A stretch of 51,102 bases of DNA, from the NCBI GenBank assembly GCA_944363035.1, contig CALVTS010000012.1, positions 1-51,102 of the forward strand, given 5' to 3'. How positions within the stretch are numbered: the stretch's first letter is position 1; each line of letters begins with the position of its first letter. The notes below the pieces were generated by a model. It was given only the letters and a program-made list of their open reading frames with translations. It was not told the DNA's origin and did not search any database. A program made the position numbers and the translations under genes. Positions 16,935 through 25,145 of this stretch are shown here, one piece after another. This stretch comes from an uncultured Clostridia bacterium (GTDB taxonomy: Bacteria > Bacillota > Clostridia > Christensenellales > CAG-917).

Positions 16935-16963
16935 ATTTTAACCTCACTTCGGCGATTTGGCAA
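16935..16963 (-). promoter_or_regulatory. engB promoter
   Basis: On the minus strand -35 TTGCCA (16958-16963), 17-bp spacer, -10 TAAAAT (16935-16940), about 90 bases before the engB ATG. The -35 overlaps one arm of a long perfect hairpin. Confidence 0.55.
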
Positions 16964-16988
16964 GCGCACGGCGATGCCGTGCGCTTGC
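16960..16988. repeat. Perfect 13-bp inverted repeat
   Basis: GCAAGCGCACGGC (16960-16972), loop GAT, then its exact complement (16976-16988). No T-run follows on either strand. It sits between the clpX terminator and the engB -10, overlapping the -35, so it could affect engB transcription. Confidence 0.7.
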
Positions 16989-17037
16989 ATGGATCATTTT
17001 ATGCCGAGTTATGTCCGTATAATTTCGATCCGACATC

Positions 17038-17064
17038 GAAAAGGAGGACGCGTCGCGTCCTCCT
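17038..17064 (-). terminator. clpX terminator
   Basis: On the minus strand a 10-bp stem (17055-17064 with 17042-17051) and a 3-base loop are followed by TTTT (17038-17041), about 35 bases after the clpX stop. Confidence 0.85.
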
Positions 17065-17099
17065 CATGTGTCCGATCGGGATGAAATGCGGGCTCCTAG

Positions 17100-18356
17100 T
17101 CAGCTTGCCGAAGGTATGGACGCGGCGTCTTCCGTCTTTCTCAGTATGCGGGGACGCGCCTTTTCGGTCACGCACTCGGGGGTGACGACCACCTTCTCTA
17201 TGCTCTTGTCCGAGGGCAACTCGTACATCAGGTCGAGTAGGATGCCCTCGACGATGGCGCGCAGTCCGCGTGCGCCCGTATTCAGTTTTATGGCTTTTTC
17301 GGCGACCGCTCTCAGCGCCTCGGGCTCGAATTCCAGCTCTGCGCCGTCCAGTTTGAACTGCACCTGATACTGCTTGACCAGCGCGTTTTTGGGCTCGGAC
17401 AGTATCCTGACCAGCGCCTCTTCGTCCAGCGCGTTGAGCCCCACCACGATGGGGACCCTGCCCACGAACTCGGGGATGAGACCGTACTTTATGAGATCTG
17501 CGGGCTGGAGCTCGGCAATGAGTTCGTCATAGCGATAGTTCTTGGTGCCCTTCACGGACGCGCCGAAGCCGAGCTTGGAGCCGTCCTTGCGCTTGTCCAC
17601 GATCTTGTCCAGATCCACAAAGGCGCCGCCGCAGAGGAAGAGGATGTTGGTGGTGTCGATCTGATAGCATTCCTGATTGGGATGCTTCCTTCCTCCCTGA
17701 GGAGGCACGCTCGCCATCGTCCCTTCGATTATTTTGAGGAGAGCCTGCTGTACGCCCTCGCCGCTGACGTCGCGGGTGATGGAGACGTTCTCGCCCTTTC
17801 TTGCTATCTTGTCTATCTCGTCGATATAGATTATGCCCATCTGCGCCTTACGGATGTCTCCGTCCGCCGCCTGGATGAGTTTGAGCAGGATATTTTCCAC
17901 GTCCTCGCCGACGTAACCCGCCTCCGTGAGCGTGGTGGCGTCCGCGACGGCGAAAGGCACGTTGAGTATCTGCGCGAGGGTCTTTGCGAGCAGAGTTTTG
18001 CCCGAGCCCGTGGGACCGAGCAGAAGCACGTTGCTCTTTTCCAGCACCACGCCGTCCTCGCTCCCCGCGATCCTGCCTATCCTCTTATAGTGGTTGTACA
18101 CGGCGACGCTGAGCACCTTTTTGGCGCTGTCCTGACCGATGATGTATTCGTCGAGTTTTGCTTTGATCTGTTGCGGAGTGTACAGCGAAATGCCGGTATT
18201 CCCGGCGGACGCGGTCTCCTTCGCAAGGAGATGAGCGCACTGTTCGATGCACTCGTTGCAAATGGTCATGCGGTTGGGACCGACTATGATCTTTTCGACT
18301 TCGCTGTCGCTTTTTCCGCAGAAACTGCAATGCAGTTCCTTCTGAAAACCGTCCAT
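17100..18356 (-). CDS. clpX: ATP-dependent Clp protease ATP-binding subunit ClpX
   Basis: AAA+ unfoldase (418 residues) that feeds substrates to ClpP. The N-terminal zinc-binding domain has CSFCGKS and CNECIEQC. Walker A is [12 protein letters not shown] and Walker B YIDEIDK; sensor and arginine-finger regions follow, and the ClpP-binding loop region is present. GAGAGGTAAT precedes the ATG. It is the last gene of tig-clpP-clpX and is followed by a strong terminator. Confidence 0.98.
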   Translation of the reverse strand: MDGFQKELHCSFCGKSDSEVEKIIVGPNRMTICNECIEQCAHLLAKETASAGNTGISLYTPQQIKAKLDEYIIGQDSAKKVLSVAVYNHYKRIGRIAGSEDGVVLEKSNVLLLGPTGSGKTLLAKTLAQILNVPFAVADATTLTEAGYVGEDVENILLKLIQAADGDIRKAQMGIIYIDEIDKIARKGENVSITRDVSGEGVQQALLKIIEGTMASVPPQGGRKHPNQECYQIDTTNILFLCGGAFVDLDKIVDKRKDGSKLGFGASVKGTKNYRYDELIAELQPADLIKYGLIPEFVGRVPIVVGLNALDEEALVRILSEPKNALVKQYQVQFKLDGAELEFEPEALRAVAEKAIKLNTGARGLRAIVEGILLDLMYELPSDKSIEKVVVTPECVTEKARPRILRKTEDAASIPSAS

Positions 18357-18385
18357 ATTACCTCTCTACCGTTCGGGTGACACGG

Positions 18386-18982
18386 TCACTTTCTGGAATA
18401 GAATATCTTGTCCACCAAGCCGTAGGCTTCCGCCTCTTCCGCGGTCATATAGAAGTCGCGGTCGGTATCGAACTCGATCTTCGCGAGCTCCTGACCCGTA
18501 TTTGCGGCGAGGATCTCGTTGAGCCTCTTTTTGGTGCGGAGTATCTCCTCCGCCTGTATGGCGATGTCGCTCGCCTGACCCTGCGCGCCGCCGAGGGGCT
18601 GATGGATCATGATCTTGGAATTGGGAAGCGCGAATCTCTTGCCCTTCGCACCCGACGAAAGCAGGAACGCGCCCATACTTGCCGCCATACCCACGCATAT
18701 GGTGGATACGTCGCAACGGATATAGTTCATCGTATCGTAGATCGCGAACCCTGCGGACACCGATCCGCCCGGGCTGTTGATATAGAGGCTGATGTCCTTG
18801 GAGGAATCCTTGCCCTCGAGGAACAGGAGCTGTGCGACGATGAGGTCCGCCACCTGGTCGTTGATCTCTCCCGTGAGGAAGACCACTCTGTCTTCGAGCA
18901 GACGGGAATAGATGTCATAGGAGCGCTCTCCGCGTCCCGTCTGTTCGATGACCATGGGGATGAGTTGATTTTTTATGTTCAT
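18386..18982 (-). CDS. clpP: ATP-dependent Clp protease proteolytic subunit ClpP
   Basis: Serine protease forming the tetradecameric Clp chamber. The catalytic triad is visible as Ser in GMAASMGAF, His in MIHQPLGG and Asp in DTDRDFYMT. At 198 residues it has the usual length. GAGGAGTGAT precedes the ATG. It lies directly upstream of its partner clpX in the same operon. Confidence 0.98.
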   Translation of the reverse strand: MNIKNQLIPMVIEQTGRGERSYDIYSRLLEDRVVFLTGEINDQVADLIVAQLLFLEGKDSSKDISLYINSPGGSVSAGFAIYDTMNYIRCDVSTICVGMAASMGAFLLSSGAKGKRFALPNSKIMIHQPLGGAQGQASDIAIQAEEILRTKKRLNEILAANTGQELAKIEFDTDRDFYMTAEEAEAYGLVDKIFYSRK

Positions 18983-19014
18983 ATCACTCCTCGTTCAAGT
19001 GCGGTCATTCCGCC

Positions 19015-20391
19015 TTATTCGGCGTCCGCCGCCTTTTTTGCGGTCTTTTTTGCCGCGGGCTTCTTCTCGCTCTCCGCCGCGCCGTCCGCTTTCTTCGCCG
19101 CCTTCTTGGCGGGAGCGTTCGCGCCCCTGAGCATATCCATGAGCTTATCGGAGAGGATCTGATTGGCAAGATAGTCGTAATGCTCTTTGCCGAGCCCCTT
19201 CTTGAAGGTGTCGAAGTCCTGCCCCGCGCGCTCCGCCATTTCGGCGAGTTTTGCGTTGAGCTCCTCGTCTTCGAACTTCAATTCTTCCGCTTTCACGATC
19301 TCTTCCATGACGAGACGTGTCTTGACGGACTTCGCCGCCTGCTCCTTGTACTCGTCGAGGAGCTGATCGCGGGTCATGTTGATGTAGCCCAGATAATCCG
19401 AGAGTTTGATCCCCTGATAGGACAGACGATATTCGAACTCTTTCGCCATATCCTCCGCCTCGTTGTCTATCATGGCTTGGGGTATCTCCACCTCGGCGCT
19501 GTCCACGACGGCTTGCACGAGAGCGTCGTCGTACTGTCTGTCGGCGCGCGTTTCGGCGTCCTTCATCAGTTTATTTTTGACGTCCGCCTTATATTCGGCA
19601 AGAGTGTCGAACTCGGATATCTCCTTCGCAAAATCGTCGTCGAGCGCGGGGAGCTGTTTCTCCTTGACGGCGTTGACGGTGCATTCGAACACCGCTTCCT
19701 TGCCTTTGAGTTCTGCGGCGTGATAGTCCTCGGGGAAAGTGACTTTGACGTCCTTTTTGTCCCCCTTGCTCACGCCCACGAGCTGATCCTCGAACCCGGG
19801 GATGAAGCTACCGCTGCCGAGAGTGAGGTCGTATGCCTCCGCGCTGCCGCCGTCAAACTTGACGCCGTCCACGGAGCCCGCGAAGTCGATGTTGACGATG
19901 TCGCCCTTTTTCGCCGCTCTGTCCACATCCACTATGCGAGCCTGCTTCTCACGGGCGTTTTCCACCTCTTCGTCCACCTGCTTGGCGGTGACTTTGTCCA
20001 CTTTCCTCTCCACGGAGAGCCCTTTATATTTGCCGAGTTTGACTTCGGGACGCACGGTGACTTTCAGCACGAAAGTGACTCCGCCGTCCTCCTTCATGTC
20101 AAAGGACTCCAGCTCGGGAGTGGCGACCGCCTCGATGTCGTGCTCTTTGTCAAGAGCCTCGGAATACGCCTCGGGGATAACGATGTCCATCGCGTCCTCG
20201 AAAAATACCTCTTTGCCGTACATTCCTTCGATGACCTTTCTCGGCACGTGGCCCTTTCTGAACCCGGGCACGGAATATTTGTGCTTGGTCTTGTTGTACG
20301 CGGCGGCGACAGCCTTTTCAAAGGTATCCGCGTCGATGTCAAAACTGAATTTGACCTGGCTCTTTTCCAACTTTTCAACTGTGTAACTCAT
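19015..20391 (-). CDS. tig: Trigger factor, ribosome-associated chaperone and prolyl isomerase
   Basis: Binds the ribosomal exit tunnel and assists nascent chains. The N-terminal ribosome-binding loop reads GFRKGHVPRKVIEGMYGK, a FKBP-type domain follows at about 160-245, and a helical C-terminal chaperone domain follows that. An extra tail of about 30 residues rich in Lys and Ala (PAKKAAKKAD and KKTAKKAADAE) extends past the normal end; it may bind nucleic acid or the ribosome. First gene of tig-clpP-clpX, with a clear promoter. Confidence 0.96.
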   Translation of the reverse strand: MSYTVEKLEKSQVKFSFDIDADTFEKAVAAAYNKTKHKYSVPGFRKGHVPRKVIEGMYGKEVFFEDAMDIVIPEAYSEALDKEHDIEAVATPELESFDMKEDGGVTFVLKVTVRPEVKLGKYKGLSVERKVDKVTAKQVDEEVENAREKQARIVDVDRAAKKGDIVNIDFAGSVDGVKFDGGSAEAYDLTLGSGSFIPGFEDQLVGVSKGDKKDVKVTFPEDYHAAELKGKEAVFECTVNAVKEKQLPALDDDFAKEISEFDTLAEYKADVKNKLMKDAETRADRQYDDALVQAVVDSAEVEIPQAMIDNEAEDMAKEFEYRLSYQGIKLSDYLGYINMTRDQLLDEYKEQAAKSVKTRLVMEEIVKAEELKFEDEELNAKLAEMAERAGQDFDTFKKGLGKEHYDYLANQILSDKLMDMLRGANAPAKKAAKKADGAAESEKKPAAKKTAKKAADAE

Positions 20392-20453
20392 GTGTCCTCC
20401 GTTTATGCCGCTAAAAGCCGCAATAAATGACCTTTTTATCGTAAGTAAACAGG

Positions 20454-20482
20454 ATTATATCATATAGGTTGCCGAAAGGCAA
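20454..20482 (-). promoter_or_regulatory. tig promoter
   Basis: Minus strand: -35 TTGCCT (20477-20482), 17-bp spacer, -10 TATAAT (20454-20459), about 60 bases upstream of the tig ATG. The -35 is part of a small TTGCC-GAAA-GGCAA hairpin (20469-20482). Confidence 0.7.
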
Positions 20483-20494
20483 TCGATTTTTGCA

Positions 20495-20522
20495 TTGCGC
20501 GGGGGCGAAAGACGTGTATAAT
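20495..20522 (+). promoter_or_regulatory. rqcH promoter giving a leaderless mRNA
   Basis: -35 TTGCGC (20495-20500), 16-bp spacer, perfect -10 TATAAT (20517-20522). The ATG at 20529 begins six bases after the -10, so the transcript should have no leader. No Shine-Dalgarno precedes the start. Confidence 0.7.
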
Positions 20523-20528
20523 ATAGCC

Positions 20529-22229
20529 ATGGGCAGTGATTTTCTTGCGCTGAGCGCGCTCGCAGACGAACTCGACTCCCGCCTGAAAGGCGCGCGTATG
20601 GACAAAATAGTCCAGCCGGAAGCGGATGAGATCCGCCTTTTTTTGCGTGCGGGCGGAAAAACGGAGTGCCTGGTCGCCTCCTGCAACGCGGGCGCGCCCA
20701 GACTGCACCTCACGGCAGAAAGAAAACAGAATCCCGCGACCGCGCCCAACTTCTGTATGCTCCTGCGCAAATACCTTTCGGTGAGCGCGCTGGAAGAAGT
20801 CGGGATGTGGCAGAACGACAGGATAATCCGCCTGCGCTTCACCGCGCGGACGGAGATGAGAGACAACGCGACTTTTTATCTCTTCATAGAGATAATGAAC
20901 CGCTATTCCAACATAGTTTTCACGGACGCGGACCTTGTCATCCTGGACGCGATGAAACACCTCGGTCCCGACGACGGAGGAGGACATCTCGTGTTGCGGG
21001 GAGTGAGATATCTCCCGCCCGAACAGCCCAAGCCCAATTTCCGCACAAAGGAGGGCGTCGAGCGCATAAATTCCTTTGCGGGCGGAGACCTGCACCGTCA
21101 TATCCTCGGGCACGTCTCGGGGTTTTCCGGCGCGACCGTCTCGGAACTGTTGCTGAGAGCGGGACTACCCTCCGACCTCCCGCGTCCCCTCTCGGATGAG
21201 GAAAAGCAAAAACTCGCCACCCTCCTTTCCGAGCTTGCGGATGTGACGAAAGCGCCCTTCTACTCCCCCTGCATACAGGGAAAGGAGGTATATCCCTTCC
21301 CGTACGGAGCGGTGCGCGGAGAGCAAACGGATTTCCCCGACATCATCTCGGCATATGACGCGCTGTACACCTCCGCAGACAGAGAACTGCGCAACAAAGC
21401 AAGGCTGAAAACTCTCTCCACCGCGGTGAAACATCTGCGCTCGCGCACCGAAAAGAACATCGCGATAGACCGCGAACGCCTTGCGGAATGCGAGAATATG
21501 GACAAATGGCGGGTGATGGGGGAACTCATCGTCGCCAACATATACAGGATAAAAAAGGGCGACTCCTCCCTGAAATGCGTGGACTACTACACGGGCGAAG
21601 AAAGGGAGATACCCCTCGACGAAAGGCTCACTCCCTCAGGGAATTCAACGGCGTACTACAACAGATACAACAAACTGAAACGCACAAAGGAGTTCACCTC
21701 CAAAAAACTCGAAAGCGACCTGACCTTGCTGGAATACGTAGGTTCGCTCGAAGAGGAGATAGCGACTCTCCCCTACGACTCCCCCTCCTCCGCCATAGAG
21801 GAGGAACTCGCGAGACTCGGCGCATTCAGGAAAAAGACGGGAGCAAAAAAGGTGCGCAAGGAAAAGGCGGAACCTCCTTTTGAGTACGAAACGGAGGGAT
21901 TCACCGTGCTGGCGGGGAAAAACAACCTCCAAAACGAGGAGCTCACCTTCCGCGTGGCTTCCTCCTCCGATGTATGGCTGCATCTGAAAAACCGTCACGG
22001 AGCGCACGTCGTGGTGCTCGCCGAAGGAAAAAAAGTGCCCGAGAGCGTCATCCTGACCGCCGCGGAGATAGCGGCAGGCTCTGCGGGCGCGCCCTCGGAG
22101 GTGGACTACACCCTGCGCCGCTATGTGAAACGCCGCCCGGGAGGACACCCCGGACAGGTGATATACACCGATTTCAAGACCGTGGTGGCGACTCCAAACC
22201 GCCACCCTGAACTGTTGAAAAGAGGATGA
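20529..22229 (+). CDS. rqcH: Rqc2-like protein RqcH (NFACT family)
   Basis: Binds split 50S-peptidyl-tRNA complexes and adds C-terminal alanine tails that mark stalled nascent chains for degradation. An NFACT-N domain (NFCMLLRKYL) is followed by helix-hairpin-helix and coiled-coil regions (about 270-420) and the NFACT-R domain with DVWLHLKNRHGAHVVV. Length is 566 residues from the ATG at 20529; an upstream frame extension crosses the promoter and is rejected. Clp proteases that degrade Ala-tailed proteins are encoded next door, divergently. Confidence 0.94.
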   Translation: MGSDFLALSALADELDSRLKGARMDKIVQPEADEIRLFLRAGGKTECLVASCNAGAPRLHLTAERKQNPATAPNFCMLLRKYLSVSALEEVGMWQNDRIIRLRFTARTEMRDNATFYLFIEIMNRYSNIVFTDADLVILDAMKHLGPDDGGGHLVLRGVRYLPPEQPKPNFRTKEGVERINSFAGGDLHRHILGHVSGFSGATVSELLLRAGLPSDLPRPLSDEEKQKLATLLSELADVTKAPFYSPCIQGKEVYPFPYGAVRGEQTDFPDIISAYDALYTSADRELRNKARLKTLSTAVKHLRSRTEKNIAIDRERLAECENMDKWRVMGELIVANIYRIKKGDSSLKCVDYYTGEEREIPLDERLTPSGNSTAYYNRYNKLKRTKEFTSKKLESDLTLLEYVGSLEEEIATLPYDSPSSAIEEELARLGAFRKKTGAKKVRKEKAEPPFEYETEGFTVLAGKNNLQNEELTFRVASSSDVWLHLKNRHGAHVVVLAEGKKVPESVILTAAEIAAGSAGAPSEVDYTLRRYVKRRPGGHPGQVIYTDFKTVVATPNRHPELLKRG

Positions 22230-22286
22230 CGAGCCCGCAAGTATTATAAAAATCGGTTTTTACGAGAAATGTTTGAGGGGATATCC

Positions 22287-22319
22287 TAAAAATCGAAAGG
22301 GAGGACGGTCAGCGTCCTC
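22287..22319 (-). terminator. Probable rluD terminator
   Basis: Minus strand: stem GAGGACG/CGTCCTC (22313-22319 with 22301-22307) overlaps the rluD stop and is followed by CCTTTCGATTTTT. The interrupted T-run makes it weak. Confidence 0.5.
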
Positions 22320-23217
22320 TCTTCCTCAATTTTTCAAGCACTTCCAGAAAATCCTGGGGCAAGGGACACTCGAACACCTTTCTTTCCCCCGTTGCGGGGT
22401 CCGCAAGTTCCAGCCTGCCGGCATGAAGGAGCTGCCCTCCCTTGAAGAGCGCGGTGGACCCGCCGTAAACGGCGTCTCCCGTCACGGGATGGTGCAGGTA
22501 CGCCGAATGCACTCTTATCTGATGAGTCCTGCCCGTCTCCAATTCGAAGCGCACGAGGGTGTAGTCGCCGAAACGCTCCAAAACTTCGTAATCGGTGACC
22601 GCTCGCCTGCCTCCCTCGACGACAGCCATTTTCTTGCGGTCGCGGCGGCTTCTTGCGATGGGCGCGTCTATCCTGCCGCTGTCGGACGCGAAATTGCCGT
22701 CGGTGAGCGCGGTATATATGCGCCGCGCGCTCTTTTCGGCTATCTGTTTCGCGAGGGACCTGTGCGCGTCGTCGTTTTTCGCCACCACGATGAGCCCCGT
22801 CGTATCCTTGTCGAGACGGTGCACTATGCCCGGGCGTATCACGCCGTTGATGGAGCTCAGGTCTTTCAGCCTGAACAGCAACGCGTTGACCAAAGTGTCG
22901 TTCGCGCGGTAGCTCGCCGCCTGATGCACCACCATGCCCCGCGCCTTGTTGATGACCGCGTAGTTCGCGTCCTCGTAGACGACATCGATGGGGATATCCG
23001 CCGCCTCCGTCGTAAGAGGCTCGGGCTCGGGGGGCGTGAATTCCGCCACATCCCCCTCTTTCAGCTCTATGCCGCTCTTGAAACGCAGGACTCCGTTCAA
23101 AAGGACGCCCGTCTTTTCCACCGCGTTCTTGACGGCGGAACGGGAGAGCCCGCTCTCCTCGGAGAGGAATACGTCCAGCCTCTTGCCGACGTCGCTATCT
23201 TTCGCCGTCGCTCTCAT
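22309..23217 (-). CDS. rluD: RluA/RluD-family rRNA pseudouridine synthase
   Basis: Makes pseudouridine in 23S rRNA. An N-terminal S4-like RNA-binding domain (RLDVFLSEESGLSRSAVK) precedes the catalytic domain with the family motif HRLDKDTTGL, which carries the catalytic Asp, plus AINKARGMVVH and RTHQIRVH. The length of 302 residues is typical. The start overlaps the lspA end by 23 bases. lspA-rluD (ylyB) adjacency is common in Firmicutes. Exact target site not assigned. Confidence 0.93.
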   Translation of the reverse strand: MRATAKDSDVGKRLDVFLSEESGLSRSAVKNAVEKTGVLLNGVLRFKSGIELKEGDVAEFTPPEPEPLTTEAADIPIDVVYEDANYAVINKARGMVVHQAASYRANDTLVNALLFRLKDLSSINGVIRPGIVHRLDKDTTGLIVVAKNDDAHRSLAKQIAEKSARRIYTALTDGNFASDSGRIDAPIARSRRDRKKMAVVEGGRRAVTDYEVLERFGDYTLVRFELETGRTHQIRVHSAYLHHPVTGDAVYGGSTALFKGGQLLHAGRLELADPATGERKVFECPLPQDFLEVLEKLRKRGR

Positions 23218-24037
23218 CCCGCGCCCCGTCCGAAACCTCTTCCGGTTTCTCCTCCGTCAGAGTAAAAGCCGCTTTTGCAACGTAAGTTCCCTCGCTTTTT
23301 CGGTTTTCGGGGCTCTCGACCCCGCCATCGGGAACTTTGGCATCCTCTTTGCGAACCACTTCCTCAGCGGTGAACGCCACGGGGGCGCTCCCCTCTTTCC
23401 CCTCCTCTTCGGGAGTCTCGTCCTCCTCGCTCACCCTCTTATCCTTGGAGGGGAAGAACATCGTGACGATGAGCCCGAGTATGAGCACTATCGCGCCCAC
23501 GGTGACGAAAGCGTCCGCGATGTTGAAGATGGCGAAGTCCATGAAAGTGAACTCAAAAAAGTCTCTGACGTAACCGAGCTGCGTCCTGTCTACGAGGTTG
23601 CCGATGCCGCCCGCCGCCACCATGATGAGGGGAATGCGGATGTAGGCTCTCTCCTTCTTGAAGAAGATAAGGTAGCCGAGTATCGCAATGATGAGTATGG
23701 TGGTGAGGATGGTGATGCCGAGGGTGCTGTCCTGCCCCAATCCGAAGCCCATCCCCGTGTTTTCGGAATAAGTGAGGTCCAAAAACCCGTCTATCACGGT
23801 GAAATTCCCGCCGTGTTCCACCTGGACGAAGTCATAGAGGAAATCCTTCATCAAAAGGTCGAAGGTGATGATGAACACGAAAAGAAGTATCTCGGTGACA
23901 TACTTCACAAGGGGTACGACGTGCGCCTTGTCCCACTTGAACCCCTTGAAAAACGCGATGAAGGAACGCTGACCCGCGACAATGCGATCCTTGACGTCCT
24001 TGAAAGTCAACTTTTTCTTATCCTTGTTTTCCTGCAT
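23195..24037 (-). CDS. lspA: Lipoprotein signal peptidase LspA with long N- and C-terminal tails
   Basis: Membrane aspartyl protease that cleaves prolipoprotein signal peptides. Four membrane helices with SENTGMGFGL, GGIGNLVDR (catalytic Asp) and FNIADAFVTVG (second Asp) are clear. At 280 residues it is far longer than the usual 150-170: about 45 charged residues precede helix 1, and an acidic tail of about 75 residues rich in Glu follows helix 4. Its ATG overlaps the sepF stop by one base (TAATG). Confidence 0.94.
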   Translation of the reverse strand: MQENKDKKKLTFKDVKDRIVAGQRSFIAFFKGFKWDKAHVVPLVKYVTEILLFVFIITFDLLMKDFLYDFVQVEHGGNFTVIDGFLDLTYSENTGMGFGLGQDSTLGITILTTILIIAILGYLIFFKKERAYIRIPLIMVAAGGIGNLVDRTQLGYVRDFFEFTFMDFAIFNIADAFVTVGAIVLILGLIVTMFFPSKDKRVSEEDETPEEEGKEGSAPVAFTAEEVVRKEDAKVPDGGVESPENRKSEGTYVAKAAFTLTEEKPEEVSDGARDESDGER

Positions 24038-24438
24038 TATTTTCTGCCCAGATGAGGGGGTACAGTGATCGTCACTCCGCTCGGCGCAAAGAGGAAAATG
24101 CTCTTTGTGATCTGCTGTATGGAACCGTTGAGCGCGTATATCGCTCCGCTCATGAAGTCGAGGATGCGATAGACGGAAGTCTGATTGATGTTGGAGAAAT
24201 CCACTATGACCTGTTCCCTCATTTTGAGGTGGTCGATGAGGAGCTGCACGTCCTCGTAAGTGGAGGGGGAATAGATCACCGTGCCGCCCTGTCTGCCCAC
24301 CGTCATCTGAGAGCGCTGAGCCTCCCCGCCTCCGAAGATGCGCGAAAGCCTGCCCTGACGGACGGGCTCATATCTGTCCTCGCCGTATCCCCTTTCGGGA
24401 CGGCGGGATCCCGACGTGAAATAGTCTCTTTCGTTCAT
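24037..24438 (-). CDS. sepF: Cell division protein SepF
   Basis: FtsZ-associated membrane anchor in Gram-positive bacteria, 133 residues. A short disordered N-terminal part is followed by the SepF fold: VIYSPSTYEDVQLLIDHL, VIVDFSNINQ, RILDFMSGAIYAL and FLFAPSGVTI. The first residues (MNERDYFTSG) do not look like a standard amphipathic membrane-targeting helix. It lies between yggS and lspA, matching the usual yggS-sepF order near dcw genes. Confidence 0.95.
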   Translation of the reverse strand: MNERDYFTSGSRRPERGYGEDRYEPVRQGRLSRIFGGGEAQRSQMTVGRQGGTVIYSPSTYEDVQLLIDHLKMREQVIVDFSNINQTSVYRILDFMSGAIYALNGSIQQITKSIFLFAPSGVTITVPPHLGRK

Positions 24439-24445
24439 ATCGACC

Positions 24446-25141
24446 TCATTGTGCCGCGCCGTCGGATATCACGGCGGCGGGGTATATCCTCTCGCCGAAC
24501 AGCGTGCGGCCGAGACGTATCATGTTGGAGCCGTAACGGAGCGCGGTCTTGTAATCTCCGCTCATGCCCGCCGAAAGTATCTCGGCGCGGTAATTCGCCG
24601 TGGAGAGGGACGCCGTGCTCTCGTAAAGGGAAAGGAGCTTTTTGTACATCCCGTCGAGCTCTCTCCCCTCGCCGAGGTTGGGGAGCACGCTCATCAGCCC
24701 GCGCACGCGGATGTGGGGGTACTCTTCCATCGAACGGATGAACTCGGCGACCTCTTCGGGCGCGACCCCTCCCTTGGATATCTCGCTGCCCATGTTGACT
24801 TCCACCAGGCAGTCCAGTATGCGGGCGTGTTTCACAGCCTGTTTTTCTATCTCTTTGGCAAGCTCTGCGCGGTCGAGAGAATGTATGAGCTCCACCTTGT
24901 CGGCGATATATTTCACCTTGTTGGTCTGCAACTGACCGATAAAGTGCCAACGATAGGCGGGATCGTACTTTGCGGTGAGTTCCTGCACGCGGTTTTCCCC
25001 GAGCACGAGATCGGGAGCTACGCGCATGAGTTCCTTCACGGTCTCCCGAGTCTGCATCTTGACCGCCGCGACGATGGTGACCTCTCTGCCGCACGCCGCG
25101 ACCGCCTCTCTGACCTCTTCGAGATGTTCGGTGTAGACCAT
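24446..25141 (-). CDS. YggS-family pyridoxal phosphate homeostasis protein
   Basis: Cytosolic PLP-binding protein (YggS/YlmE/PLPBP family) with an alanine-racemase-like barrel; role in vitamin B6 and amino-acid homeostasis, no strong enzymatic activity known. The PLP lysine lies in AAVKMQT, followed by GENRVQE, WHFIGQLQTNK, SAGMSGDY and RLGRTLFG. It has 231 residues. GGAG precedes the ATG. In an operon with GH36 upstream and sepF downstream. Confidence 0.94.
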   Translation of the reverse strand: MVYTEHLEEVREAVAACGREVTIVAAVKMQTRETVKELMRVAPDLVLGENRVQELTAKYDPAYRWHFIGQLQTNKVKYIADKVELIHSLDRAELAKEIEKQAVKHARILDCLVEVNMGSEISKGGVAPEEVAEFIRSMEEYPHIRVRGLMSVLPNLGEGRELDGMYKKLLSLYESTASLSTANYRAEILSAGMSGDYKTALRYGSNMIRLGRTLFGERIYPAAVISDGAAQ

Positions 25142-25145
25142 GCGC

